The translations under genes were made by a program, and so were the position numbers. From Bacillota bacterium (lineage in GTDB: Bacteria > Bacillota > Clostridia > Christensenellales > Aristaeellaceae): a DNA stretch of 64,000 nucleotides. The notes beneath the pieces are model-generated. The model did no database searches. It saw only the letters and a list, made by a program, of their open reading frames with translations, and was not told the DNA's origin. Where the stretch lies: NCBI GenBank assembly GCA_023392515.1, contig JAEVYX010000126.1, positions 6,250-70,249 on the forward strand. The letters are read 5' to 3'. Positions 15,894 to 23,929 of the stretch are shown piece by piece. The number at the start of each line of letters is the position of its first letter. Position 1 is the first letter of the stretch.

Positions 15894-16463
15894 TTACTTC
15901 TTGATCCCATGCAAAAGCAGCTTTCCCTGTTCCTCAATATCATGAGGAAGCTGTGGATGCAGCATCCGTGCCAGCAGATCCGGATGCGAAAGGCCCTTTA
16001 TAAAAAGGTATTCCCGAATCAGACGGGCCTTTTCCTGCCTGCCAGGCATAACAAGGTAGAGTATGTACCAATCTTCCAAGGATGTAAGGGGGACATATAC
16101 CCCCTTGACGAAAAATCCGTCAGGAACGGAAGCATCGTCAAAATGGTAGTGATACAAACCCATTTCATTCAGGATGCAAAACCCGCTCATCATGTCCACA
16201 TCCACGCCGTCTATCTCAAAAGAGGAGAACACCTCCGTTTGGAAGATGGGCGATGGGGGATGGGCAACCCGGCGGCCCAATGAGGCCATCAGTTCGTCGG
16301 CCAAAAGAGCATCCTTTGGCGCAATCATCAAGTCAATATCATGAAAATCGTCCACAAGGCGGTGATGGTATAAAAGCAAGGACGCGCCCACACCCCAGAG
16401 TACATGATGATCGTTTAGTTTAGCGGCAATTTGCTTTAGAACGGCTTCTTTATGTTTATCCAT
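15894..16463 (-). CDS. Nucleotidyltransferase-like protein
   Basis: 189 residues. An early GVGASLLLYHHRL followed by DFHDIDLMI resembles the Gly-x-Ser ... D-x-D signature of minimal nucleotidyltransferases (as in nucleotidyl transferase AbiEii/LinB-type proteins). The rest is not recognised. It begins one base after the GNAT stop and ends 24 bp before tag, so it is translated from the DNA-repair operon. Substrate could be a small molecule (antibiotic), RNA or protein. Function is a fold-level guess only. Confidence 0.6.
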   Translation of the reverse strand: MDKHKEAVLKQIAAKLNDHHVLWGVGASLLLYHHRLVDDFHDIDLMIAPKDALLADELMASLGRRVAHPPSPIFQTEVFSSFEIDGVDVDMMSGFCILNEMGLYHYHFDDASVPDGFFVKGVYVPLTSLEDWYILYLVMPGRQEKARLIREYLFIKGLSHPDLLARMLHPQLPHDIEEQGKLLLHGIKK

Positions 16464-16464
16464 C

Positions 16465-16983
16465 CTATATTACCCCTTCCCGGGACAGTTTCTTTTCGTA
16501 CAGAAAAAACATCCCCTTGCGAAAGGTGACCGAACCGGCATGCAGGTATCCCAGACTTTCATACATTGCAAGAGCATGGGGGTTTTGGGAAAAAGCATCC
16601 AGCCGAAAAACCTCGTGCCCGTTCTCCCGGGCAATCTCCTCCGCATAAAGGGTCATCCGCCGGCCCAATCCCCGGTTTTGAAAGGCAGGATGCACGCACA
16701 ACCTATGGAGCACCGCTGCCTTCAAGTGCGGAAACTGCCAGTTCCCCCCGCTATATTCCAAGGCCTGCTGTGCATTGATCACCATCACGGCGGCAATTTT
16801 CCCCTCTTCCATATGGCAGTACATCTCCTGATTTTGGATGTCAGCCTCTATGTCATCCCGTGCAGGGTATATTTCATCCCATTGGAGAATATTGTGCTCC
16901 ACCATATTGCAAATGGCCGCCTGAAACAAGGCAACGATTTCATCCAAATCAGATACTGCTGCCAGACGAAGAGCTGGTGTCAT
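16465..16983 (-). CDS. GNAT-family N-acetyltransferase
   Basis: 172 residues from ATG 16983, which overlaps the stop of the second tag gene (ATGA) and has AAGGAGCC upstream within it. Acetyl-CoA binding motif HPAFQNRGLGRRM (about residue 100-112) and the C-terminal ALAMYESLGY are typical of GNAT enzymes. The coupled start implies matched production with the Tag enzyme. The acceptor is unknown. Confidence 0.88.
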   Translation of the reverse strand: MTPALRLAAVSDLDEIVALFQAAICNMVEHNILQWDEIYPARDDIEADIQNQEMYCHMEEGKIAAVMVINAQQALEYSGGNWQFPHLKAAVLHRLCVHPAFQNRGLGRRMTLYAEEIARENGHEVFRLDAFSQNPHALAMYESLGYLHAGSVTFRKGMFFLYEKKLSREGVI

Positions 16984-17561
16984 TTGATGGCTCCTTCCTT
17001 CGGTGCATAAATCGGCTTTCGAAAGCAAGCATCCTCATGGTCATCCACAATACCGGCTGCCTGCAGATGGGCATAAATCACGGTGGAACCAAGAAACTTG
17101 AAACCTCTTGATTTTAAATCCTTGCTTACCTGATCAGATAGGGGTGTGATTGCCGGAATCTCCATCCAGCTTTCATAGTGATGGATGACAGGCTGCCCGT
17201 CCACAAAGGCCCAGAGATACTGGTCGAAACTGCCAAACTCCCTTTGTATCTCCAAAAAGAGTCCGGCATTTAGGATAGCAGCCTCTATTTTGCGCTGATT
17301 TCTGATAATACCGGGGTTTTGCATAAGTACCTGTACCTTTTCCGCATTATAAGCGGCCACCTTTTCCGGATCAAAGCCGTCAAAAGCGGCACGGTAATTT
17401 TCACGCTTACGCAGCACCGTAAGCCAGCTTAAACCTGACTGGGACACTTCCAGCACAAGAAATTCAAAATGCTTCCGGTCATCATGGATGGGAAGCCCCC
17501 ATTCCTCATCATGATAGGTACGCAGCAAAGCGTCCGTTTCGCACCAGGCACAGCGGTTCAT
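16980..17561 (-). CDS. tag: DNA-3-methyladenine glycosylase I (paralogue 2)
   Basis: 193 residues, AAAGGACAC upstream of the ATG. Same zinc ligands as paralogue 1: Cys4 in NRCAW, His17 in TYHDEEW, His/Cys in DHEDAC, and the same SGLSWLTVLRKR and KFLGSTVIYA segments. Head gene of the tag-GNAT-nucleotidyltransferase-tag set, 13 bp after a small hypothetical gene. Having two zinc-type Tag paralogues in one operon suggests different substrate preference rather than redundancy. Confidence 0.94.
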   Translation of the reverse strand: MNRCAWCETDALLRTYHDEEWGLPIHDDRKHFEFLVLEVSQSGLSWLTVLRKRENYRAAFDGFDPEKVAAYNAEKVQVLMQNPGIIRNQRKIEAAILNAGLFLEIQREFGSFDQYLWAFVDGQPVIHHYESWMEIPAITPLSDQVSKDLKSRGFKFLGSTVIYAHLQAAGIVDDHEDACFRKPIYAPKEGAIK

Positions 17562-17574
17562 ACACAGTGTCCTT

Positions 17575-17865
17575 TCATAACGGCCGATTCCCTTTTTCGT
17601 TGCCGTGTTTGAAGTTTCCCGTGGCCTTCGCCATTAAAAGCTGCACTTCCATAAAATCTGCCGTTTCGGCCTTTGCAAGAAACTTTTCTGCTGTTTTGCC
17701 GGAAAGTATGGTTATTTGTTTTCCATGCCAGGAGATAAATACCTTGCCATCTTTAGCGGCTCGGTAATCAAAAATGCCATTTTCTAAGACACCGTGCTTG
17801 TCCTTTTGGCTGCTCAAATGATTTAGTCCGCCTTTTTGCCAATTTGGAAAATGCTGTGTCTCCAT
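17575..17865 (-). CDS. Conserved-looking small protein, unknown
   Basis: 96 residues from the ATG at 17865. Visible: GIFDYRAAKDGKVFISWHGKQITILSG is split here as GIFDYRAAKDGKVF then ISWHGKQITIL, giving a compact beta-rich core, followed by a helical part with KATGNFKHGNEK at the end. I recall similar uncharacterised clostridial proteins but no function. The gene begins right after the terminator of the preceding operon and lacks a clear ribosome binding site; GATAGAAT just upstream could be a -10 box giving a nearly leaderless message. It leads the tag operon. Confidence 0.7.
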   Translation of the reverse strand: METQHFPNWQKGGLNHLSSQKDKHGVLENGIFDYRAAKDGKVFISWHGKQITILSGKTAEKFLAKAETADFMEVQLLMAKATGNFKHGNEKGNRPL

Positions 17866-17870
17866 TCTAT

Positions 17871-17910
17871 CAAAAACAAAAAGCTGCCGCAATGTATTTC
17901 ATGCGGCAGC
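17871..17910 (-). terminator. Terminator of the TRAP/aldolase operon
   Basis: GCTGCCGC/GCGGCAGC (17883-17890/17903-17910) followed on minus by TTTTTGTTTTT. Strong intrinsic terminator just after the aldolase gene. Confidence 0.88.
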
Positions 17911-17927
17911 CTATAGCCAAAAGTGTG

Positions 17928-18698
17928 CTATTTTTTTATATCTTTGAATTCTGTTACCATGCTTTTTGTTCGCTGTGCCAGCAGGCCCACTTCGCTGTTG
18001 CAGCTGAACAAACGCATGCCAAGCGCCTGGCACCAATGGAGGTATGCCATGTCGGATGCAATCACGCCGCTTGGTTTACCGGCCTGACTGGCGCTGCCTA
18101 TTACCTTTTTAACCGCTTCCTCCATTGCCGGGGTGTGGAAATCTCCTGGCGCGCCATAATCGATGGATAAATCATTAGGGCCGACAAACAGGCCATCCAG
18201 CCCATCCACCCTGGCAATGTCCAGTGCATTTTGAACACCTTCCTGTGTTTCAATCTGGACAAATACCATCGTACGCCCGTTGGCCTTAGCCATATACTCC
18301 GAAAGCTTTCCAGGATTGTATTCGCTGTGAGGGCGCATGGTGGATGCACCCCTGCGGCCAAGAGGCGCGTACTTGGCGTACTGCACAGCTTCACGGGCCG
18401 AATCTGCAGTGGATATCATGGGCACAAGCAATCCATCCGCCCCCGCGTCCAGATACTTTTGAACATGTTCCCTGGCAACACAGGGAATGCGGACCAGAAC
18501 GGGCAGCCCGATCCCGTTTCCTACCGCTGCGAGCGCGGCTACCTGAGAGTAGTCAAAGGCACCATGCTCGCAATCTACAATCACAAATTCAACGCCGCTT
18601 GCCCGGTAAATTCGTAAAATGTTAGGCGCGGCGATTTCAGATAAAAAGCAGCCGATTGCGCTGCGGCCTTCCAGGGCGTTTGTTATGATGGGATGCAT
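17928..18698 (-). CDS. HpcH/HpaI-family class II aldolase
   Basis: 256 residues; ATG 18698 with GGAGG upstream, one base after the kinase stop. Divalent-metal aldolase that splits 2-keto-3-deoxy-type or 4-hydroxy-2-oxo acids into pyruvate plus an aldehyde. Seen: VDCEHGAFDY near residue 42-50, LVRIPC, the metal-binding Glu in FVQIETQEG and Asp in VGPNDLSIDYG. Last gene of the gntR-dctPQM-kinase-aldolase operon, so its substrate should derive from the compound imported by the TRAP transporter. Alternatives include garL-like 5-keto-4-deoxyglucarate aldolase, since glucarate genes occur 33 kb away. Confidence 0.9.
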   Translation of the reverse strand: MHPIITNALEGRSAIGCFLSEIAAPNILRIYRASGVEFVIVDCEHGAFDYSQVAALAAVGNGIGLPVLVRIPCVAREHVQKYLDAGADGLLVPMISTADSAREAVQYAKYAPLGRRGASTMRPHSEYNPGKLSEYMAKANGRTMVFVQIETQEGVQNALDIARVDGLDGLFVGPNDLSIDYGAPGDFHTPAMEEAVKKVIGSASQAGKPSGVIASDMAYLHWCQALGMRLFSCNSEVGLLAQRTKSMVTEFKDIKK

Positions 18699-18699
18699 A

Positions 18700-20085
18700 T
18701 CATGCCTCCAAAGCAATGCTTTTCTCGGTTTCCTGAAGTCCGGCGCACCATAGGGATACCTGCATCAGTCCCGCGTAAACCTCATCTTCCATGGGGGATA
18801 AACGGCCCGGAAGGCCGGTGGTTCTTGACAGGATATCTTGCAGCACCGGATTGTTTCGGATTGCGCCGCCGCTGAATATCAGGTTACGGGCCGGAGCACT
18901 TTCTCCGCCGAGCATTTTAATGTAATGCTGATAGATGCTGCCAATATCATTCAAAGCAGCGTTGAACAGGTTGTCCAGCGTCAGGTTCGCCCGGTCTATA
19001 TGATGGATGGCCCCGTCGGACAGCCTTTCCGGGAGCTCGTAAAAGCTTACATCCACTTGAAGCCCTTGAGCATCCCCGATGGAAAAGTCACTTAAAAAGC
19101 GGTTCCATACTTCTTCCCGGGACAGGGAAGATGCATAGATGCGTTTGCCTACATCCCGCAAAAAATCAATCAGCACATCCAGATTTCTGCCGCTGGGCAT
19201 CCGGGAAACCATGTGGCAATACCACCTGCCAAAGTATGGGCGAACTTCATAGTAGGAAGGGTCTGCACGGCCTATGTCGGTAGTATCCCGGACCATAATG
19301 ACCTGGCCGGCAGTGGCCATGTTAATTACGGCGTCTCCATCCCCTGCACCGCAGCCAAGCACGGCGCATTGTACATCGCCCATATCAGGGAACACGGGGA
19401 TATCCTCGTCATCCACATGGTAAATTCCGCACGCTTCATACCCGGAGGTAATCCGGGGGAAGCGCAGACCCGAGAATCCCGCTTTTTCAATAAGGTCCTC
19501 GCGCCAGGCGCCAGCCTCAATATCCACAAGTCCTAAAGGTGCCGCATTGGAGATATGGCAGACGTTTTGGCCGGTGAGTTTGCTGATAATATAGGAACCC
19601 AAGGTGAATATCTCGGCATTTTTTCCAGTTTGAAAGTTGCGGGCATGGAGCAGGGCATACAGGTTGCACATACCAAGAGCAGGCTTTAAATATACACCGG
19701 TGGACCGCATCTCTTCCGGAGAAAACATCTCCTTCAAGTGGTCCAGATAGCTCTTTTCGCTGCCAGGCATGGGGCACAAGCATCTGGCGTCCTGCCAGGA
19801 GACGTATACATCTTCCCCATAAGCCGCATCCGACAGCACAAAGCCATGCATCTGTGTGGAAAGTACAATCCCTTTTAGGGAGGAGCAGCGCTGCCGGTAT
19901 TCATTGATGAGGGTGAGTATGGTGGAGAGCACCAAGCTCATGTTCACCTCATGCACCAATTCATTTTTGTTGTATAGCTTACCGGCAACCGCTGTTTTAC
20001 TTTTTTCAAGGATTTCCTTGGTCTTAAGGTTGATAAGCGCCGACTTGATGTAGCTGGAGCCTAAATCAATTGCCAGGAAATGCAT
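18700..20085 (-). CDS. FGGY-family carbohydrate kinase
   Basis: 461 residues from ATG 20085 (GGAGGG upstream). N-terminal phosphate loop AIDLGSSYIKSALI, middle VSWQDARC replacing the WxDxR motif of the family, and C-terminal IFSGGAIRNNPVLQ for adenosine binding. Members phosphorylate pentuloses, polyols or sugar acids. Located between dctM and the aldolase, it likely activates the imported sugar acid or its keto product before cleavage. It is distant from xylulokinase and gluconate kinase, so no specific name is given. Confidence 0.88.
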   Translation of the reverse strand: MHFLAIDLGSSYIKSALINLKTKEILEKSKTAVAGKLYNKNELVHEVNMSLVLSTILTLINEYRQRCSSLKGIVLSTQMHGFVLSDAAYGEDVYVSWQDARCLCPMPGSEKSYLDHLKEMFSPEEMRSTGVYLKPALGMCNLYALLHARNFQTGKNAEIFTLGSYIISKLTGQNVCHISNAAPLGLVDIEAGAWREDLIEKAGFSGLRFPRITSGYEACGIYHVDDEDIPVFPDMGDVQCAVLGCGAGDGDAVINMATAGQVIMVRDTTDIGRADPSYYEVRPYFGRWYCHMVSRMPSGRNLDVLIDFLRDVGKRIYASSLSREEVWNRFLSDFSIGDAQGLQVDVSFYELPERLSDGAIHHIDRANLTLDNLFNAALNDIGSIYQHYIKMLGGESAPARNLIFSGGAIRNNPVLQDILSRTTGLPGRLSPMEDEVYAGLMQVSLWCAGLQETEKSIALEA

Positions 20086-20128
20086 CGCCATCCCTCCAAA
20101 CATACGTGATGGGCGCTCTTTCATGGTC

Positions 20129-21421
20129 TTATCCCATCACAAGTCTTGGAAGGAACAAAACCAGATCCGGTAGCAAGATAATAACCACCAGGAAGGCAAA
20201 CAGGAGAATAATCCAGGGCCACAATTCCCGTACCACTTTTTCGAAATTGAGCTTTTCAATGGAGCATACGGACATAAGCACAACGCCCACCGGCGGGGTG
20301 ATATTGCCGATCATGGCATTAATGACAATGATGATTCCCGCATGAATGGGGTCCAGCCCGGCTTTGGCAATAAGAGGCAGCACCATGGGTACAAACAGCA
20401 TGATGTTTACATTGGGATCAGACAGGCATCCCAGCACCAGGAAGAGAAGCATAATGCAGGCAATGATCAGCGCGCTGTTATCCCCGGCGAAACCTGTGAT
20501 CAGATTAAAAATCTTATTTTGCAGGTTTTCTCTTGTCATGACAAAACTGAAAACCTTAGCTGCAGGTATTACCAACAACACGGAACCGCAGGTTTTAAAA
20601 ACACTGACAATACTGTCCCAGAAGGATTTCAGATTCATGGTGCGGTACATCACAACACCCAGAAACAGCGCATAGAACACAGCCAGCGCAGAGGCCTCGG
20701 TCGTTGTGACAACGCCGGCATAAATGCCCGCCAGCAGGATTACAGGCGTCAGCATGGGAAGTATGCTGTGAATGAAGCTGAACAGGATATCCCGTATCAT
20801 CAGCCGGAAAGGCAGCCGTTCGTTTTTCGGGTAATGGCGTCGGATGGAAACAAAAGCGCAGTATCCCATCATTACAAGGCCCATCAAAAGCCCGGGTATA
20901 AGGCCAGCTATTAGCAGCCGTCCTACGGATATATTGGCGACCATGGCATAGACGACGGCAGGGATACTTGGGGGAATAATGGGGCCGACGGTAGAGGAAG
21001 CAATGGTAACGCAGGCGCTGAAATCCTTGTCAAACCCCTTTTCCACCATGGCCTTATAGCTTAAATGCCCAATACCGCCTACATCTGCCACGGCGGAGCC
21101 GCTCATGCCCGCGAAGATGATGGAAGTGGCAATATTCACATGACCCATTCCACCGGGGATGTAGCCAACCAGAGCATTGCAAAATTTGAAGATACGGTCC
21201 GACACGGAGGTTCGGTTCATCACTTCCGCGGTGAGTATAAACATGGGAATCGCAATGAGCACGAAATTATTCAACCCCGTAAACATCTGCGTGCCCAAAA
21301 ACATCAAGTCAACGCCTTTTATGACGGCATAGAGGACGGATGAGGAAATCATGGATACCGCAATCGGCATGCCCATCAGGAAAAGGACAGCAAATGTAGC
21401 CAAAAAAATAGTCAGTTCCAA
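20129..21421 (-). CDS. dctM: TRAP transporter large membrane subunit
   Basis: 430 residues, TTG start with AAGGGG upstream. Twelve or so hydrophobic segments, with the family stretches FTGLNNFVLIAIPMFI, GHVNIATSIIFAGMSGSA and GNITPPVGVVL. Forms the cation-coupled channel with DctQ and receives substrate from DctP. Part of the 17928-23733 operon. Confidence 0.95.
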   Translation of the reverse strand: MELTIFLATFAVLFLMGMPIAVSMISSSVLYAVIKGVDLMFLGTQMFTGLNNFVLIAIPMFILTAEVMNRTSVSDRIFKFCNALVGYIPGGMGHVNIATSIIFAGMSGSAVADVGGIGHLSYKAMVEKGFDKDFSACVTIASSTVGPIIPPSIPAVVYAMVANISVGRLLIAGLIPGLLMGLVMMGYCAFVSIRRHYPKNERLPFRLMIRDILFSFIHSILPMLTPVILLAGIYAGVVTTTEASALAVFYALFLGVVMYRTMNLKSFWDSIVSVFKTCGSVLLVIPAAKVFSFVMTRENLQNKIFNLITGFAGDNSALIIACIMLLFLVLGCLSDPNVNIMLFVPMVLPLIAKAGLDPIHAGIIIVINAMIGNITPPVGVVLMSVCSIEKLNFEKVVRELWPWIILLFAFLVVIILLPDLVLFLPRLVMG

Positions 21422-21448
21422 GCGTAACGCCCCTTTCGTTCACGAACA

Positions 21449-21952
21449 TCAGGCAGCCTGGCGCCGGGATTTTACCTGCTCCAGGGTGTTTTGCAGCATA
21501 TTGTTGATGATGTGAACGCACATCAGCCCAAAGGACAGGGGCATCACAAGATAGATGTATTTCAAGGGAATCCGCAGCAGCCCGGACATGGTTACCTTGT
21601 CCAGCAGCCGGATCAGACTGGGAATATAGTACACAAAAACGACCAGCATCACCAAATTGGTGAAGGTATTTACGATATATTTCACACGGGCCGGCAGGAA
21701 TGCCAGCACCGCCGTAACACGCATGTGACCATCATTGCCCATGATATACGCGCAGGACAAAAATCCAATCCAGATAAAGAAAAAGTTGTTCATCTCATCC
21801 GACCAGATGACAGGGAAATCAAATAAATAACGGGCGGCGGCATTAAAAAGCATCAAGGTGAGCAGTGCGCATAAGCACAGGGAGCCAACAATCATTTCAG
21901 CCGTTTGTAGAGCTTTGCTTATTTTTCCTGAAACGCAGCATGCTTTTTCCAT
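21449..21952 (-). CDS. dctQ: TRAP transporter small membrane subunit
   Basis: 167 residues from ATG 21952 with AAGGAGG upstream. Four membrane segments and the typical ARYLFDFPVIWSDEM motif near residue 45-60. Partners with DctM, which starts 27 bp after its stop. Confidence 0.94.
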   Translation of the reverse strand: MEKACCVSGKISKALQTAEMIVGSLCLCALLTLMLFNAAARYLFDFPVIWSDEMNNFFFIWIGFLSCAYIMGNDGHMRVTAVLAFLPARVKYIVNTFTNLVMLVVFVYYIPSLIRLLDKVTMSGLLRIPLKYIYLVMPLSFGLMCVHIINNMLQNTLEQVKSRRQAA

Positions 21953-21981
21953 GTGGACCTCCTTACTATAGGGACAGGATA

Positions 21982-22002
21982 GGGCGGAGCCTGGCTCCGC
22001 CC
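21982..22002 (-). other. Stem-loop between dctP and dctQ
   Basis: A perfect 9-bp GC-rich hairpin GGGCGGAGC-CTG-GCTCCGCCC without a T-tract, straight after the binding-protein gene. It probably protects the upstream message end or limits readthrough, making more DctP than membrane subunits. Confidence 0.7.
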
Positions 22003-22025
22003 TTGCCCATCCCGGTACGGCCGCC

Positions 22026-22994
22026 TCAGCCTTCCAAAGCCTGAATGGCGTTGTACAGTTCAACCCAGTCGGGGTAGTTTTCAAGAACCATAGGTACCCG
22101 CTCCCTAAAGGGTGTGGTATCCACATCGCGAATGACGGTCATACCGTTGTCAATGCATTCCTGAATCAGCTTTTCCTCGTTTGCCTTGACCAGCTCCTCA
22201 ATGCGGTTGGCCTCGAAGGTGAAGACTTCCTCCAGGATGGCCTGATCTTCGGCGGAGAGGGATTCCCAAGCGCTCTTGGACATTACTGTGCCGGAAACAG
22301 CCAGCATGTGCCCGGTGAGCATGAGGTATTTTTGGACCTCATAGAATTTCATGGTTACGATTTGCGTTACGGGGTTTTCCTCGCAATCGGCTACGCCGGT
22401 CTGCAAGGACATATAAACATCGCTGATCGGAATGGCGGTGATGTTGACATCAAATATGTTTTTCAATTCGCTGTAGGGCGGGAAGTCAACGCAGCGAAGC
22501 ACCAGTCCGTCCAAATCATCCAGGGTGCGGATTTCTTTATTGGCCGTCAGGTGGCGGAAGCCAAAGTTGTAATGGTCAAATTGATGCACGCCTACCGCTT
22601 CGCCAATTTCCTTTTTCAGATCACCGTAAAAGTCGGCCTTTTTAAAGTTATCAAAATGGTCGTAGCTGCGGAAAACATAAGGTCCGAGCAGCACGCCGGC
22701 TTTTGCCAGCCAGTCGGAGGCGCTGTCCAGGCAGGCGAAATCCAATGCGCCCATCTGTACGGCGGTGATTGAATCATTGTACGTTGCATACGTCGCATTG
22801 GGGTAGATTTCCAGTTCCATTCTGCCGCCCGACAGTTCCTTGAGCTTCTCGTTGGCTTCCGTCAAGGCTACATGGACAGGATGGTTGGTTTGGAAAACAT
22901 GGGAGAAAGTAAATTTCCGGGTCTCTGCCATTGCTGAACCCAAGGACGCCACCAGGAGAAGTGTCACCAAAACCAGAGCGAAGCATTTCTTCAT
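22026..22994 (-). CDS. dctP: TRAP transporter solute-binding protein
   Basis: 322 residues, GGAAAGAGGGAACGG upstream. Signal peptide with an AMA-E cleavage site and no lipobox Cys. DctP-type motifs: FSHVFQTNHPVH, MELEIYPNATY, and the carboxylate-clamp region LDGLVLRCVDFPPY with Arg near residue 165, which usually contacts an organic-acid ligand. Captures a carboxylate outside the membrane for DctQM. Confidence 0.94.
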   Translation of the reverse strand: MKKCFALVLVTLLLVASLGSAMAETRKFTFSHVFQTNHPVHVALTEANEKLKELSGGRMELEIYPNATYATYNDSITAVQMGALDFACLDSASDWLAKAGVLLGPYVFRSYDHFDNFKKADFYGDLKKEIGEAVGVHQFDHYNFGFRHLTANKEIRTLDDLDGLVLRCVDFPPYSELKNIFDVNITAIPISDVYMSLQTGVADCEENPVTQIVTMKFYEVQKYLMLTGHMLAVSGTVMSKSAWESLSAEDQAILEEVFTFEANRIEELVKANEEKLIQECIDNGMTVIRDVDTTPFRERVPMVLENYPDWVELYNAIQALEG

Positions 22995-23055
22995 AACCGT
23001 TCCCTCTTTCCTTTGGTTGTTTTATCAAAAGCGGTACTCCGCTTCTGTTCCCGTA

Positions 23056-23733
23056 TTAACCATAGATGGACAGCACACCAGCAGAAATGTTTTGGGCATC
23101 CATGATATGCGCCTTCAAATATTCAAAGCATTTGCTGTTATCCGTAATGAGCAGTTCAAACAGCGTCCTGTGCTTTTGATAGAATTCAGCTACATAGTTT
23201 TCCCGATAGCCCTGGGTGGTGTTTAATTGCATCAGGGCATACATGACCGGAGTATTGATTTCCCAAGCCTTGAGCAGCGGGTTATTATCCGCAGTCTGCA
23301 CAAGCGCCCGGTGAAATTCGATATCAATGGCGTACCAATCAATATCCTCCCGGTTTTCACTGTTAAGCTGCTCCATGCGGCGCAGCACAGTCAACATGGG
23401 GGTAAAGAAGGTGGTCCGCTTTTCCAGAACAATTTCCACAGCCCTGTTTTCAATCATCCAGCGCAGTTCATACATGTCCCTGGCAAGCTTTTGGGAAAAG
23501 CCGATTACTTCCTTGCGGCCGTTAGGCAGCATGCGAATCAACCCTTCCCCCTCCAGCGCCTGCAAAGCGCTGCGCACCGAGCCGCGGCTGGCATTGAATT
23601 GATTTGCGATATCGCTTTCCACAATTTTATCGCCTTGGCTGTACTTGCGCGTAACGATGTCAATGCGCAATTGTTCCAGTATACGCTCCGGCGTGACGGA
23701 CCGCGGGGTGCTTTTTCCTTCCATCTGCTGCAT
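23056..23733 (-). CDS. GntR-family regulator, FadR/FCD subfamily
   Basis: 225 residues from ATG 23733 (AGGAGGG upstream). N-terminal winged HTH with KIVESDIANQFNASRGSVRSAL (written here in two parts: KIVESDIANQ and FNASRGSVRSAL), C-terminal all-helical FCD domain with metal/ligand His residues in DIEFHRALVQ and QKHRTLFE. First gene of the TRAP operon, 61 bp before dctP. The two promoters upstream are both overlapped by TTGTCAACAA sequences of the T-x-GT-n-AC-x-A type bound by FCD regulators, so it probably represses its own operon until the sugar acid or an intermediate is present. Confidence 0.92.
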   Translation of the reverse strand: MQQMEGKSTPRSVTPERILEQLRIDIVTRKYSQGDKIVESDIANQFNASRGSVRSALQALEGEGLIRMLPNGRKEVIGFSQKLARDMYELRWMIENRAVEIVLEKRTTFFTPMLTVLRRMEQLNSENREDIDWYAIDIEFHRALVQTADNNPLLKAWEINTPVMYALMQLNTTQGYRENYVAEFYQKHRTLFELLITDNSKCFEYLKAHIMDAQNISAGVLSIYG

Positions 23734-23773
23734 ATCAGGCCCTCCTAACTGGTAAATGAAGAAATGCCTCTTC

Positions 23774-23803
23774 ATTATAAAAGGTCTCTTTGCAAATTGT
23801 CAA
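23774..23803 (-). promoter_or_regulatory. Proximal promoter of the TRAP operon with FCD-type operator
   Basis: Minus strand TTGACA (23803-23798), 18-base spacer, TATAAT (23779-23774): consensus at both boxes. The -35 lies inside TTGTCAACAA (plus strand 23797-23806), a good GntR/FCD half-palindrome pair. Confidence 0.8.
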
Positions 23804-23864
23804 CAAACCTGTCGGATTGTCGCCCAAAATGGCAAAGCAGCAGCAATACTTCGTTCTTTTGTAA

Positions 23865-23893
23865 AGTATATACTGCCGCTCTAAAATTGTCAA
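23865..23893 (-). promoter_or_regulatory. Distal promoter of the TRAP operon with FCD-type operator
   Basis: Minus strand TTGACA (23893-23888), 17-base spacer, TATACT (23870-23865). The -35 is embedded in a perfect palindrome, AAAATTGTCAACAATTTT (23883-23900). Confidence 0.8.
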
Positions 23894-23917
23894 CAATTTT
23901 ATTTGATTGTTATCAAT
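23883..23917. promoter_or_regulatory. Operator cluster for the FCD regulator
   Basis: The palindrome AAAATTGTCAACAATTTT (23883-23900) is followed by the related ATTGTTATCAAT (23906-23917). Together with TTGTCAACAA at 23797-23806 this gives three similar sites within 120 bp, a spacing that could allow cooperative binding or looping across the two promoters. Confidence 0.6.
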
Positions 23918-23929
23918 TATTTTGCTATG

